DNA of 64,000 nucleotides. It comes from Bacillota bacterium (GTDB lineage Bacteria; Bacillota; Clostridia; Lachnospirales; Lachnospiraceae). Every line of letters starts with the position of its first letter. Position 1 is the first letter of the stretch. The stretch covers positions 1-64,000 of the forward strand of contig JAEZLH010000009.1 in NCBI GenBank assembly GCA_023435895.1, in the 5' to 3' direction. The position numbers and the translations under genes are program-made. Of the stretch, positions 55,371 to 64,000 are shown piece after piece. The notes below the pieces were generated by a model. The model did no database searches. It was not told the origin of the DNA and saw only the letters and a list, made by a program, of their open reading frames with translations.

Positions 55371-56315
55371 TCACTCCTTTACATCCTCAAGGCTAACGCG
55401 GGGATCTATAAATACGTACAGTAAATCCACGATTAAGTTGGCAATTACCAAAAACGATCCATAAAACAATGTGGTACCTGCAATCATTGTATAATCCGAA
55501 GACTTAATGCTCAATACGAAGAATTTACCCATGCCGGGTATACCGAAGATATTCTCAACTACGAATGCTCCAGTCAATACTGCTGCAGATATGGGACCAA
55601 GAACTGTTACAACTGGCATGATTGCATTACGAACCGCATGCTTCCAAATTATCTTTTTCTGTGATAGCCCTTTGGATTTTGCTGTTTTAATATAGTCCTG
55701 ACCCAGAACATCAAGCATACTGGTTCTCATAAGTCTGGAGATTGTAGCCAAGGAACCGAAGCTCAAAGCAAAAGCAGGAAGGATCTTTTGGGAGAATGAA
55801 TCCCAACCTGTGATAGGGAAAAAGTGAATATGTGTTAGCTCATACAATCTTAAGCCCAAAAAGTACTGTAACAAGGTTCCCATAATAAAACTAGGTACGG
55901 AAACACCGATAACCGCAATTACCATAGAAAGAGTATCCCACTTCGTTCCTCTCTTGACGGATGCTACAATACCAAGTAGAACGCCCATGATTGTTGCAAA
56001 AAGTAATGATCTAATACCAAGATCAAAGGAATAAGGGAAAGCTTGTGCAATAATACTCGTTACTGGTCGAACATAATGAATGGATGTACCCAAATCACCT
56101 TGTATTATATGTTGAATATACATCAATAATTGTACAATCATTGGTTTATCCAGACCATATTTTACATTTAACGCCTTCATGGTAGTTTCGGGAATTGCTT
56201 TCTCACCTATAAAAGGATCACCCGGTAATAAACGCATCATGAAGAAGGTCAATGAAACTAATACAAACAAAGTTAAAAAAGCATAGAATAAACGTTTTAC
56301 AACATATTTAAACAT
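55371..56315 (-). CDS. oppB: Oligopeptide ABC transporter permease OppB
   Basis: A 314-aa permease, six helices, with EAA loop YIKTAKSKGLSQKKIIWKHA and the conserved N-terminal FVLVSLTFFMMRLLPGDPF. ATG behind GAGGAG. It is separated from oppA by 263 bases of strongly structured RNA. Confidence 0.94.
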   Translation of the reverse strand: MFKYVVKRLFYAFLTLFVLVSLTFFMMRLLPGDPFIGEKAIPETTMKALNVKYGLDKPMIVQLLMYIQHIIQGDLGTSIHYVRPVTSIIAQAFPYSFDLGIRSLLFATIMGVLLGIVASVKRGTKWDTLSMVIAVIGVSVPSFIMGTLLQYFLGLRLYELTHIHFFPITGWDSFSQKILPAFALSFGSLATISRLMRTSMLDVLGQDYIKTAKSKGLSQKKIIWKHAVRNAIMPVVTVLGPISAAVLTGAFVVENIFGIPGMGKFFVLSIKSSDYTMIAGTTLFYGSFLVIANLIVDLLYVFIDPRVSLEDVKE

Positions 56316-56388
56316 TTCACTTCTCCTCTCTATAGTTCTTTCTGTTTTTAATTACTCATGAGGCAAGAATGACCTCTGGATGAAGAAT

Positions 56389-56483
56389 TATCATCCTATA
56401 TTGCTTTTCCAGATGGGCTTTTTTAATCAAGCCAATAAGTATCTGACTGTAGAAGCCATCTGGAAAAGTAGCATAGGATGGCA
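56389..56483 (-). other. Large intercistronic hairpin between oppA and oppB
   Basis: Arms of about 32 bases (56389-56420 and 56452-56483) are nearly complementary: both carry the TTTTCCAGATGG block or its complement and CATCCTAT. With the second hairpin it should protect the oppA 3' end and reduce read-through into oppB. Confidence 0.65.
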
Positions 56484-56512
56484 ATTCTATCATGTACGGA
56501 CAACTCACAAAA

Positions 56513-56543
56513 GTGAGGTGCAGGTTTTATCCCGCACCATCAC
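56513..56543 (-). terminator. Second stem-loop just after oppA
   Basis: GTGAGGTGC pairs with GCACCATCAC (one-base bulge) around a 12-base loop, 36 bases past the oppA stop. Likely a partial terminator or 3'-end stabiliser. Confidence 0.6.
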
Positions 56544-56578
56544 TCTATAACTCATTAAATATGAATCTATTAATTTAA

Positions 56579-58258
56579 TTATTTTGCAAGTTTAACTTCT
56601 CTGTAGTTCATATCCTGGAATGCTGTTCTAACAACACCGGATGCAATCTTTCCGCTTAATACATAATCTCTAGATCTCCAGTAGATAGGTCCAATCGGAA
56701 GATCGGTCATTAATGTCTTCTCCAGCGTTAACAAGTATTCAGTACGCTTTGCAGGGTCAAGCTCCTTACGAACTTTATCAAGTGTTGCATCATAATCAGC
56801 GTTAGAGTAGCTTGTATGATTGTTACCGTTACCTGTTTGGAACATATCAAGGAAAGTCATCGGATCGTTGTAGTCAGGGCCCCATCCAGCAAATACTAAA
56901 GAGAAGTCCTTATTGGACATTCTTTCAAGTCTGCTCTTGAAAGGCATTGATTCAACATTGATGGTAACACCAAGGTTCTTCTTTAACTGTTCCTGAACGA
57001 ATGCTGCATTTTTGATTGCAACATCACCATCATCACAAATCATAGTAAGTTCAACCTTATCTACGCCAAGTTCCTGAAGTGCTTTCTGATAGAATTCTTT
57101 TGCTTTCTCAACATCTAAAACAGGTACTAACTGACCAGCACTCTGTGTAAATTTGCCTTCAGAAACAGCTGGAGGTGTAAAGGAAGTTGCAGCCTTTGAA
57201 CTGTTCTTAACGATATTATCAACGAAAGATTGCTTATCAACTGCATAAGTTAATGCTTTACGAAGGTTTGCATTCTTTAAGAACTTGTCTGTCATATTAT
57301 ATTCAAGATAGAAGCATGCACCATCATCATAAGTCTGAACAGGGTAATTCTCACCCTTTAACAACTTAACTTGATCACCAGTAACACCAATTACGTCTGC
57401 CTCACCAGCCTTGAAGGAGTTAAGTGCTGCATTGCTATCATTGATCATTACAAATGTAATCTTATCTAAAGCAATCTTATCCTTATCCGGGTAATCTGCA
57501 TTCTTCTCAATAACCAGTTTGCTTTCATGCTCCCAAGATGTAATCTTGAAAGGACCATTGTAAACCATTTTGTCTGCATCAGTACCGTAAGCTTCACCAA
57601 ATTGGTTGTAAGCTTTTTCATTAACCGGTGCAAATACACCAAATGCTAATGTAGAAAGGAAGTAAGGAGCAGAATATTCAAGTGTAATCTCTAACTTTGT
57701 ATCGGATACTGCTTTGAAACCAAGATCAGCTTCTTTTGCTTTGCCTTCGTTGAATGCCTGACCGTTTTTAAAGATATAACCAAAGTAAGCATAATCAGAA
57801 GCGAAAGAAGGAGTAAGGAGTGATTTCCAAGCAAAAACGAAGTCATTTGCTGTAACTTTTTCGCCGTTTGACCACTTCATATCATCACGAAGATTGAAGG
57901 TATAAGTAAGACCATCATCACTTACTGTCCAATCTTTTGCAACACCAGGGATTACCTGATTGTTTGCATCTAATTCAACAAGGTTCTCAAGTACGTGACG
58001 GTTTACTGTAAAGGAAGTTGTATCTGTAGATGTAACAGAGAATAACTGCGGGGGTTCTTGTGCAATATTTACTGTAATTGCATTTGCCTCCGGGGTACCA
58101 GGATAAGCACTCTTATCTGGTTCTTTTGTACCACTAGTGGGTGTTCCTGTGGTGCTTGGTTTGTCATCAGTCTTTGTTGGTTTTGTGCCGCAAGCTGTGA
58201 AGACGGATGCTACCATCGATACAACGAGAATAACGGCAAGTAATTTCTTTAATTTCAT
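56579..58258 (-). CDS. oppA: Oligopeptide-binding lipoprotein OppA
   Basis: A 559-aa solute-binding protein (SBP family 5). Signal peptide 1-22 with lipobox FTAC (Cys23), then a Thr/Lys/Pro-rich linker and the two-lobed peptide-binding domain (DWTVSDDGLTYTFNLRDDMKWS is the family motif). ATG 58258 with GAGGAGG; earlier start would precede the signal peptide. First gene of the opp operon behind a good promoter. Binding specificity unknown. Confidence 0.94.
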   Translation of the reverse strand: MKLKKLLAVILVVSMVASVFTACGTKPTKTDDKPSTTGTPTSGTKEPDKSAYPGTPEANAITVNIAQEPPQLFSVTSTDTTSFTVNRHVLENLVELDANNQVIPGVAKDWTVSDDGLTYTFNLRDDMKWSNGEKVTANDFVFAWKSLLTPSFASDYAYFGYIFKNGQAFNEGKAKEADLGFKAVSDTKLEITLEYSAPYFLSTLAFGVFAPVNEKAYNQFGEAYGTDADKMVYNGPFKITSWEHESKLVIEKNADYPDKDKIALDKITFVMINDSNAALNSFKAGEADVIGVTGDQVKLLKGENYPVQTYDDGACFYLEYNMTDKFLKNANLRKALTYAVDKQSFVDNIVKNSSKAATSFTPPAVSEGKFTQSAGQLVPVLDVEKAKEFYQKALQELGVDKVELTMICDDGDVAIKNAAFVQEQLKKNLGVTINVESMPFKSRLERMSNKDFSLVFAGWGPDYNDPMTFLDMFQTGNGNNHTSYSNADYDATLDKVRKELDPAKRTEYLLTLEKTLMTDLPIGPIYWRSRDYVLSGKIASGVVRTAFQDMNYREVKLAK

Positions 58259-58336
58259 TTTATTCCTCCTCATAAAATTTTTTTGAAAACATTTGGATTT
58301 CTCCAAACACTTCCATTTGCTAAATGCATATATAAC

Positions 58337-58365
58337 ATAATAAACAAAGATTTATAAATAGTCAA
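58337..58365 (-). promoter_or_regulatory. Sigma-A promoter of oppABCDF
   Basis: Minus-strand TTGACT (58365-58360), 17-base spacer, TATTAT (58342-58337), 79 bases before the oppA start. Confidence 0.7.
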
Positions 58366-58677
58366 TATTGATACTTTTTCCATTTTGTGACATTAAATGA
58401 CATATCATACATATTTTTCCTTATTTGTTATAAATTATATTATAATGCAGTTTTATTTTTTACAATATATTGTCCAAAAAATTTACCCATTGTACTATTT
58501 AAACAGTTTTTCCTTTGTTTTCATAAAATATCTTGTTTCTTTTCCACAATCCCTTACAAACTATATTATTTGACTGTATCTGAAAATTATGAGTGGTAAA
58601 TAGAGATGCCAAATTAATTATTATTTATTAAATTAATCCATATTAATCGTTAAATATCTTAGGAGTATCGAAAACGC

Positions 58678-58704
58678 ACATATTTCAGTTGATTTCATAT
58701 AATG
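58678..58704 (+). promoter_or_regulatory. Sigma-K-like promoter of dpaAB
   Basis: An AC (58678-58679), 16-base gap, then CATATAATG (58696-58704), fitting the sigma-K pattern AC-N16-CATANNNTA except for the last base. It lies 22 bases before the dpaA start codon. dpaAB is sigma-K dependent in Bacillus. Confidence 0.45.
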
Positions 58705-58725
58705 TGACATAAAGGAGTGAAGTAT

Positions 58726-59598
58726 ATGTCCCAACAAGCTGAAATTGGAATTTTTGGAGGCGACCAGCGCCAGGTATTTATGGCAAACGCATTCCTTCAA
58801 GAAGGTTTTCGCGTATATACCTACCGCATCGCTCAGCCAATCAATCATGAGAACTGTATTCCGTTATCTTCCCTGAATGAACTGTTTCATCAATGCAGCA
58901 TTGTCATTGGACCAATCCCATTAACAAGAGATTTGGTTTCCATTGCTTCAACCAATGCCTCAGAGCTCACTACGAATAATTTAGCAAATTTATTAAATAA
59001 AAAGCATTATTTAATTGGTGGAATGATACCTATGGCACTGACCGGAATATGTAATAACAAAGGAATCCGGTACTATGATCTTATGAAGAACGAGAAAATA
59101 ACCATACTGAATGCGATAGCTACCGCAGAAGGAACCATAATGGAGGCAATCCAGACCAGCGACAGAAATCTGCACGGCTCTACTTGTCTAGTACTTGGCT
59201 ACGGACGATGCGCAAAGATTTTAGCCGCTAAACTGAAAGCCCTTGATGCCAAAGTTATTATTGCTGCAAGGTCAGAAGACGCTTTAGCCTATGCCGAAGC
59301 TGCCGGACTTGATACCGTATCTTTATCTGATATGCATACCGTACTGCCTATCTCAGATTTTATCTTCAATACAATTCCCTCCTTGGTTTTGGATAAGAAT
59401 AGTTTGGATTATGTCAAATGGAATTCTACTATCATTGATATCGCTTCCGCACCCGGAGGAGTAGATTATGAATATGCCATGCAAAAAAATCTCAAAGCAA
59501 AACTATGTCTTGGGATACCAGGAAAAGTATCCCCAAGAACCTCAGCTGATATCTTAGTAAATCAAATAATTGAGCTAATAAAAGAAGGAAGTGATTAA
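58726..59598 (+). CDS. dpaA: Dipicolinate synthase subunit A
   Basis: A 290-aa NAD(P)-binding protein (AdoHcyase-like Rossmann fold) that makes dipicolinic acid for the spore core from the lysine-pathway intermediate. N-terminal EIGIFGGDQRQVFMA and the later VLGYGRCAKILAAKL are family motifs. ATG 58726 behind AAAGGAG. dpaB begins at the next base. Expected in the mother cell late in sporulation. Confidence 0.95.
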   Translation: MSQQAEIGIFGGDQRQVFMANAFLQEGFRVYTYRIAQPINHENCIPLSSLNELFHQCSIVIGPIPLTRDLVSIASTNASELTTNNLANLLNKKHYLIGGMIPMALTGICNNKGIRYYDLMKNEKITILNAIATAEGTIMEAIQTSDRNLHGSTCLVLGYGRCAKILAAKLKALDAKVIIAARSEDALAYAEAAGLDTVSLSDMHTVLPISDFIFNTIPSLVLDKNSLDYVKWNSTIIDIASAPGGVDYEYAMQKNLKAKLCLGIPGKVSPRTSADILVNQIIELIKEGSD

Positions 59599-60186
59599 AT
59601 GACTGTAAACGGTAAAAATATTGGTATTGCCCTCACCGGCTCTTTTTGCACCTTTGACAAAGTATTACCCGAAATCGAGCGACTGGTTTTAGAGAAGGCG
59701 AATGTCTATACCATTTTCTCAGAGCGTTCCCAAGTAACCGATACCCGGTTCGGCAAAGCAGCGGATTTTCTAAAAAGAGCAGAAGAAATCACAGGCAACA
59801 AACCCATTTTAACTCTTACAGAGGCAGAACGGCTGGGTCCCGGTAATCTATTAGACATTATAGCAATTGCACCCTGTACCGGCAATACCATTGCAAAATT
59901 AGCCAACGCCATAACGGATACCACCGTGCTAATGGCGGTCAAGGGCTTATTAAGAAATAATAAACCTGCTGTCATTGGTGTTTCAACAAATGATGCTCTC
60001 AGCAATAATCTAAAGAATATCGGTACACTTATTAATAGCAAGAATATCTTCTTTATTCCCTTCGGTCAAGATAACTACAAAGGAAAACCAAACTCTATGG
60101 TAGCACATTTTGATTTGCTTCTACCCTCCATTGAAGAGGCCTTGGAAGGGAGACAATTACAACCCGTTATTTTAACACCACAATAA
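59599..60186 (+). CDS. dpaB: Dipicolinate synthase subunit B
   Basis: A 195-aa flavoprotein-fold subunit (IGIALTGSFCTFDK, APCTGNTIAKLANAITD, FIPFGQDN) that pairs with DpaA. Start codon follows the dpaA stop directly. Together they mark a spore former. No spoVA or lysine genes are adjacent. Confidence 0.95.
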   Translation: MTVNGKNIGIALTGSFCTFDKVLPEIERLVLEKANVYTIFSERSQVTDTRFGKAADFLKRAEEITGNKPILTLTEAERLGPGNLLDIIAIAPCTGNTIAKLANAITDTTVLMAVKGLLRNNKPAVIGVSTNDALSNNLKNIGTLINSKNIFFIPFGQDNYKGKPNSMVAHFDLLLPSIEEALEGRQLQPVILTPQ

Positions 60187-60232
60187 AGACCTCACTAGTT
60201 TCCTTTGTGTAAGAGATTAATCACATTCGATT

Positions 60233-60262
60233 TTGTTAGTATTAAAGTAGTTGTTCTAAAAT
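60233..60262 (+). promoter_or_regulatory. Sigma-A-like promoter of asnB
   Basis: TTGTTA (60233-60238), 18-base spacer, TAAAAT (60257-60262). It would give a leader of about 220 bases before asnB. Confidence 0.4.
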
Positions 60263-60276
60263 AAAACAGAAAGCAA

Positions 60277-60371
60277 GGGGATATCTGCTATAGGAATTCA
60301 AGTTTTAAGCAAGTTTATATGCTTACCTAGATGGATGCCTTCATCAATGCATTCATAACAGCGATATCCCC
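60277..60371 (+). ncRNA. Structured asnB leader, possible regulatory RNA
   Basis: GGGGATATC (60277-60285) pairs with GATATCCCC (60363-60371), extended by GCT/AGC after a bulged T; inside, AAGCA/TGCTT and GATGCC-AATGCATT segments can form further stems. No T-box signature (TGGNACCGCG) or known riboswitch core was found. The outer stem is not followed by a U tract. The 303-base gap 60187-60489 holds nothing else. Confidence 0.4.
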
Positions 60372-60489
60372 ATATTCATAGAGCATTATCATAGATGCCG
60401 CAATACCGTTAATGCATTAAAGATATGCGCCAAAAGTGAAGTAGGTACTTAGATTTTGTTTCATGTGCATCAGCGCAAAAGGAGGATTT

Positions 60490-62340
60490 ATGTGCGGAAT
60501 AGCCGGTTTTTGTAATCTAAACGAGGATTATACAAGGAACGAGGGAAAATGGCTGGAAGTCTTGAACAATATGAAACAATCCTTGATACATCGAGGACCT
60601 GATGAAGACGGGGAGATACTTAGTGCACAAGCAGGTTTAGCACATAGAAGGTTATCCATAATCGACTTGAGCCGTGGTGGTCAACCCATGACCAGAGAAA
60701 AATGTGGCTGCTCCTACTCCATCGTATATAACGGTGAGCTCTATAACACTGCGGAGCTTCGCGAATCCCTGATTAATATGGGGTATTTATTTAAAACTCA
60801 TTGTGATACGGAAGTTATTCTGGTTGGATATATGGCTCTGGGTGTGGACTTTATCAAAGAAATGAATGGAATTTTTTCTTTCGCAATTTGGGATGAAAAT
60901 GCACGTACCCTTTGTCTGGTTCGTGACCGCCTAGGTGTAAAGCCATTATTCTATACTGTATTCGAAAACACCCTTTTATTTGGTTCAGAAATCAAAGCAC
61001 TGTTTCACTTTCCGGGATTTCAGCCTAAGATTGATGGAGACGGCTTATGTGAGATCTTTGGTATCGGCCCAGCTAAAACATATGGGAAGGGAGTCTTTAA
61101 GGATGTAAATGAAGTTCTGCCAGGCTATTATATTCTGTATAACGAATACGGTTTGCGCCATGAAGCATATTGGAAGCTAGAAAGCGCTCCCCATACTGAT
61201 ACCTTTGAGCAGACGGTAGAAAAAACCTCATTCTTGTTAAGAGATGCCGTTAAACGTCAGATGATCTCTGACATACCCATTTGTACCTTTCTCTCAGGAG
61301 GTGTAGACAGTAGTTTAGTTACCGCTATCTGCGCTGACGAACTTCGTAAAGAAAATAAGCTGATTGAAACCTATTCCTTTGACTTCGTTGATAATGATAA
61401 GAACTTTAAATCAAATTCGTTTCAACCCTCTCAGGATCGACCATTTGTTGATATTATGAAGGACTATGTAGGCAGCAAACATACCTATCTGGAATGTGAT
61501 AATCTTGACCTTGCCGATAATCTCTACCATGCAGTGAATGCCCGTGATCTTCCCTGTATGGCTGATGTAGAATCCTCTTTAATTTATTTTTGCAAAAAGG
61601 TTGCCGCAAAGACTAAAGTTGCACTTACCGGAGAGTGTGCGGATGAAATCTTTGGAGGATACCCATGGTTTCACAACCCCGATATTATGTCAATAAACAC
61701 CTTCCCTTGGTCAAAGAACCTTGAAACCCGTAAGCAGCTTCTATCCGATGATGTCCTCTCCTCTATTGATATTGATGGTTATGTTCGAGCGACCTATGAA
61801 AAATCTGTCAGCGAAACTCCGCGTTTAGCGGGCGAGAACAAGGAGGAATCCCGTCGCAGGGAAATCGCATATCTGAACCTTAAGTGGTTCATGGTGACCC
61901 TACTAGACCGCATGGATCGCTGCAGCATGTATTCCGGTCTAGAGGCAAGAGTTCCCTTTGCCGATCATCGTATTATTGAGTATATCTGGAATGTTCCCTG
62001 GGAAATGAAATGCCCGAACGGCATGGTAAAGGGCTTGCTGCGTGAAGCAGGTCGTGGTCTTGTTCCCAATGAAATCCTGTTTCGCCGTAAAAGTCCCTAT
62101 CCAAAGACCTATAATCCGGAATATGAGAAATTGCTCGGCAATCGTCTTTTAGATGTTTTGACGGAGCCCAATGCACCAATTAAGTCTCTGGTTGATGGCA
62201 AGAAAATCAAAGCCTTCCTCTCCTCTCCTTCCGATTACGGTAAGCCCTGGTACGGTCAGCTGATGGCAGGTCCTCAATTGATCGCTTATCTTTTACAGGT
62301 GAACTATTGGTTAGAGAAGTATCATATTGAATTAGTATAA
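60490..62340 (+). CDS. asnB: Asparagine synthase (glutamine-hydrolysing)
   Basis: A 616-aa enzyme making asparagine from aspartate, ATP and glutamine. N-terminal glutaminase: Cys2 nucleophile (MCGIAGF), HRRLSIIDLS, YNGELYN. Synthetase: SGGVDSSL P-loop, GECADEIFGGY, DRMDRCSM. ATG 60490 follows GGAGGA and puts Cys at position 2. It has an extra insert around KNFKSNSFQPSQDR. A nested terminator follows. AsnB-type proteins also act in cell-wall amidation, but the sequence alone fits asparagine synthesis. Confidence 0.94.
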   Translation: MCGIAGFCNLNEDYTRNEGKWLEVLNNMKQSLIHRGPDEDGEILSAQAGLAHRRLSIIDLSRGGQPMTREKCGCSYSIVYNGELYNTAELRESLINMGYLFKTHCDTEVILVGYMALGVDFIKEMNGIFSFAIWDENARTLCLVRDRLGVKPLFYTVFENTLLFGSEIKALFHFPGFQPKIDGDGLCEIFGIGPAKTYGKGVFKDVNEVLPGYYILYNEYGLRHEAYWKLESAPHTDTFEQTVEKTSFLLRDAVKRQMISDIPICTFLSGGVDSSLVTAICADELRKENKLIETYSFDFVDNDKNFKSNSFQPSQDRPFVDIMKDYVGSKHTYLECDNLDLADNLYHAVNARDLPCMADVESSLIYFCKKVAAKTKVALTGECADEIFGGYPWFHNPDIMSINTFPWSKNLETRKQLLSDDVLSSIDIDGYVRATYEKSVSETPRLAGENKEESRRREIAYLNLKWFMVTLLDRMDRCSMYSGLEARVPFADHRIIEYIWNVPWEMKCPNGMVKGLLREAGRGLVPNEILFRRKSPYPKTYNPEYEKLLGNRLLDVLTEPNAPIKSLVDGKKIKAFLSSPSDYGKPWYGQLMAGPQLIAYLLQVNYWLEKYHIELV

Positions 62341-62342
62341 TA

Positions 62343-62439
62343 AATCTCCCCCTATACTGAATCCTGAGTATTATGTTTCTAACTGATGATTAAAAATTCT
62401 CAGTTTCTAAACTAGCTCGTGATAGCATAGGGGGAGATT
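62343..62439 (+). terminator. Nested terminator after asnB
   Basis: AATCTCCCCCTAT (62343-62355) pairs with ATAGGGGGAGATT (62427-62439), followed by ATTTATTTTTTTTA. The 71-base loop holds an inner CTGAG / CTCAG pairing. Large for a terminator. Confidence 0.75.
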
Positions 62440-63141
62440 ATTTATTTTTTTTAGTCAATATTGCTTTAATTTTAAAATTGTACGTATAGAAAACACATCT
62501 ATAAACGAAATGTCCTCGCCTCAAAGTATAACGGAAAATCATTACAAAGATATGTTCCTATAAAGCATCTCAATTTTTCATAGATTTATGAAAAACTTAA
62601 TATTCTAACGTTTTTTGGTATCAATTAGTTATATTTCGAACATTTTATGGTCTTTTTCCTTGTTTTAGTAAGTATAACCTTCTTTATATAATTTAAAAAT
62701 TCAGTTTTACTTTGATTGGATGGCTATATTGCCGACCTGAAATTATTGCTTATTTTTGTTTTCTAAGTTTATTAGGTAGTATGCTATTAAAGGCATACCA
62801 CCACACGAATTTTACCATCTAATCTGATTATTTTCAAAGTTTATAAGGCGAAATTCTTTTTGGTGAAATTCCCTTTCTTCCTTATTATAATGTATAAATA
62901 TACAACTACTAATAACAAGCTATTTCACTAAACCATTACGTGGTTAACTGGTAAATCCACAGGATGCTTATTCCAACTATTTTTCCAAAATAAACCAATG
63001 ATATTATAGCACGTATGGAAAGTTAAATCTAAAGTATTTTTTTATGATTACAACATTATTTCCATAAAACAGTACCTTTTTGCCACAAAATAGATTTGTT
63101 CTTGCCTTCATTTGCTTTTTACACTTTCTTCAAATATCTTC

Positions 63142-63169
63142 TTGAATTATCTTTTTGCTGTGGTATAAT
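63142..63169 (+). promoter_or_regulatory. Sigma-A promoter of the FNT gene
   Basis: TTGAAT (63142-63147), 16-base spacer, perfect TATAAT (63164-63169), 85 bases before the start codon. Confidence 0.65.
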
Positions 63170-63253
63170 GTCGTTTGTTGTTTGTTGCGTAAATCACATT
63201 CATGACAAGCAAAACAGAAGCATGCATAAATACACAGTAAAGGACAAAGACAG

Positions 63254-63880
63254 ATGAAAACATTTATTAAAGCAATCATGGCAGGGGTTGCAATCAGTAC
63301 AGGGGGAATTATCTATTTGACCCTGGAAAATCACATCGCGGGATCACTCTTATTCTCTATTGGATTATTCACTATATATTCCTTTGGACTAAACCTATAT
63401 ACAGGCAAGATCTGTTATATCCCCTCAGAAAAAATCTCTTATTTGATTACAGTAATGATTGTATGGTTGGGTAATCTTGTGGGCACGGTCGGCACTGGAT
63501 TTATCTTTCGAAATACCAAGCAGGCAAAACTAATCGAGCATACCGCGGAAATTGTGTCCTTAAAACTATCCGACACAATATTCAGCACTTTTGTCATGGC
63601 TACCATGTGCGGTATTATGATGTGCATCGCGGTAATTGGCTTTCAGACCATTAAAGACAGTGTTGGAAAGCATCTGGCATTAATCCTGCCAATCATGGTA
63701 TTTATCCTCTCCGGCTATGAACATAGCATTGCTGATATGTTCTATTTCACTATGGCAGGTGCTTGGAGTTTGAAGGCATTTCTTTACATAATTGTGATTT
63801 CCCTTGGCAACCTGGTCGGTGGCTGCCTAATCCCGTTGGCATTAAAGGCGTTTCATGAAGATGAGGTTTTGAGTCATTAA
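63254..63880 (+). CDS. Short formate/nitrite transporter (FNT) family protein
   Basis: A 208-aa membrane protein with six predicted helices and the family signature SGYEHSIADMFYF near residue 154, plus SLGNLVGG at the last helix. FNT proteins are pentameric channels for formate, nitrite or hydrosulfide. It is shorter than FocA (about 280 aa), lacking the usual N-terminal and C-terminal tails, but the helix set looks complete. Substrate is open; formate is plausible for a fermenter. AAAGGA lies upstream of the ATG. Confidence 0.9.
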   Translation: MKTFIKAIMAGVAISTGGIIYLTLENHIAGSLLFSIGLFTIYSFGLNLYTGKICYIPSEKISYLITVMIVWLGNLVGTVGTGFIFRNTKQAKLIEHTAEIVSLKLSDTIFSTFVMATMCGIMMCIAVIGFQTIKDSVGKHLALILPIMVFILSGYEHSIADMFYFTMAGAWSLKAFLYIIVISLGNLVGGCLIPLALKAFHEDEVLSH

Positions 63881-63913
63881 ATATAAATTATTGGTAATTG
63901 CGTTAAAATACAA

Positions 63914-63959
63914 GGAGATATCACAGCCTCTTTAAGTAGTAAGAGGAAATGATATCTCC
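63914..63959 (+). terminator. Two-stem terminator after the FNT gene
   Basis: Outer arms GGAGATATCA / TGATATCTCC, inner CCTCTT / AAGAGG, followed by CATTTTATT. Confidence 0.8.
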
Positions 63960-64000
63960 CATTTTATTAATAATCAGAACTTCACTACTTTATTTTCACT

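Larger units (their letters stand above)
58259..58725. other. Divergent intergenic region oppA-dpaA
   Basis: 467 AT-rich bases carrying the opp promoter and the dpaA promoter-like element. The middle (about 58370-58670) shows no clear structure. Confidence 0.6.
62341..63253. other. AT-rich 0.9 kb spacer asnB-FNT
   Basis: 913 bases without a convincing gene. Contents: the asnB terminator, a small GGTAGTATGC/GCATACCA hairpin near 62776, two direct GYGAAATTC copies near 62850, and the FNT promoter. No RNA family or coding frame recognised; it may be remnant sequence. Confidence 0.55.

Noticed and set aside
60263..60489. T-box leader for asnB
   Set aside because: No TGGNACCGCG antiterminator motif or Asn specifier loop could be found.

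Overview
The window reads as chromosome of a low-GC, anaerobic, endospore-forming Firmicute, most like a plant-polysaccharide-degrading Lachnospiraceae such as Lachnoclostridium (Clostridium) phytofermentans. The species name is inference from gene content. Support: class III (anaerobic) ribonucleotide reductase, dipicolinate synthase dpaAB (spores), motAB and two chemoreceptors, a [NiFe] hydrogenase, glycoside hydrolases, AT-rich DNA and strong GGAGG-type ribosome sites. No tRNA, rRNA, CRISPR array, insertion sequence or prophage was seen.

Layout. 0.1-6 kb: chemoreceptor plus a histidine kinase / AraC-type response regulator / PAS-protein operon (all minus). 6.2-10.2 kb: nrdD-nrdG behind a sigma-A promoter and two NrdR-like boxes, then a DegV protein. 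10.2-16.9 kb: a secreted transglutaminase-like protein with four Ig-like repeats behind two cre/LacI-type operators, a CspABC-like subtilase, and a ferredoxin-ASKHA corrinoid-activator-like protein. 17-24.7 kb: a GH26-like glycosidase, a SulP permease, a divergent FtsH-like protease, motAB. 24.9-32.4 kb: LtaS-like phosphoglycerol transferase, a cytoplasmic [NiFe] hydrogenase operon (small ORF, small subunit, large subunit, protease, cytochrome b5-like protein), and a GH2 enzyme. 32.5-36.5 kb: two tandem small barrel-like proteins that look sporulation-linked, manA, and a soluble chemoreceptor with a C-terminal sensor.

36.6-51.3 kb is the most unusual region: one long minus-strand locus from a near-consensus promoter. 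It starts like an exopolysaccharide operon (membrane protein, initiating sugar transferase) and ends like one (CpsB phosphatase, Ig-like membrane protein, two fused Wzz/BY-kinases, LCP ligase). Between these lies a RiPP-type module: ABC exporter, PqqD-like carrier, radical SAM/SPASM enzyme, a six-Cys putative precursor, an HPr-kinase-like kinase, an S24/S26 peptidase split at an A9 run, and a family-5-type nucleotidyltransferase. No polymerase, flippase or further glycosyltransferase is present. A modified peptide made and exported together with, or attached to, a cell-surface polymer is the best candidate here for an undescribed system.

51.5-64 kb: GNAT acetyltransferase, an oppABCDF operon with strong intercistronic stem-loops, dpaAB behind a sigma-K-like promoter, asnB with a long structured leader, a 0.9 kb AT-rich spacer, and a short formate/nitrite-type transporter.
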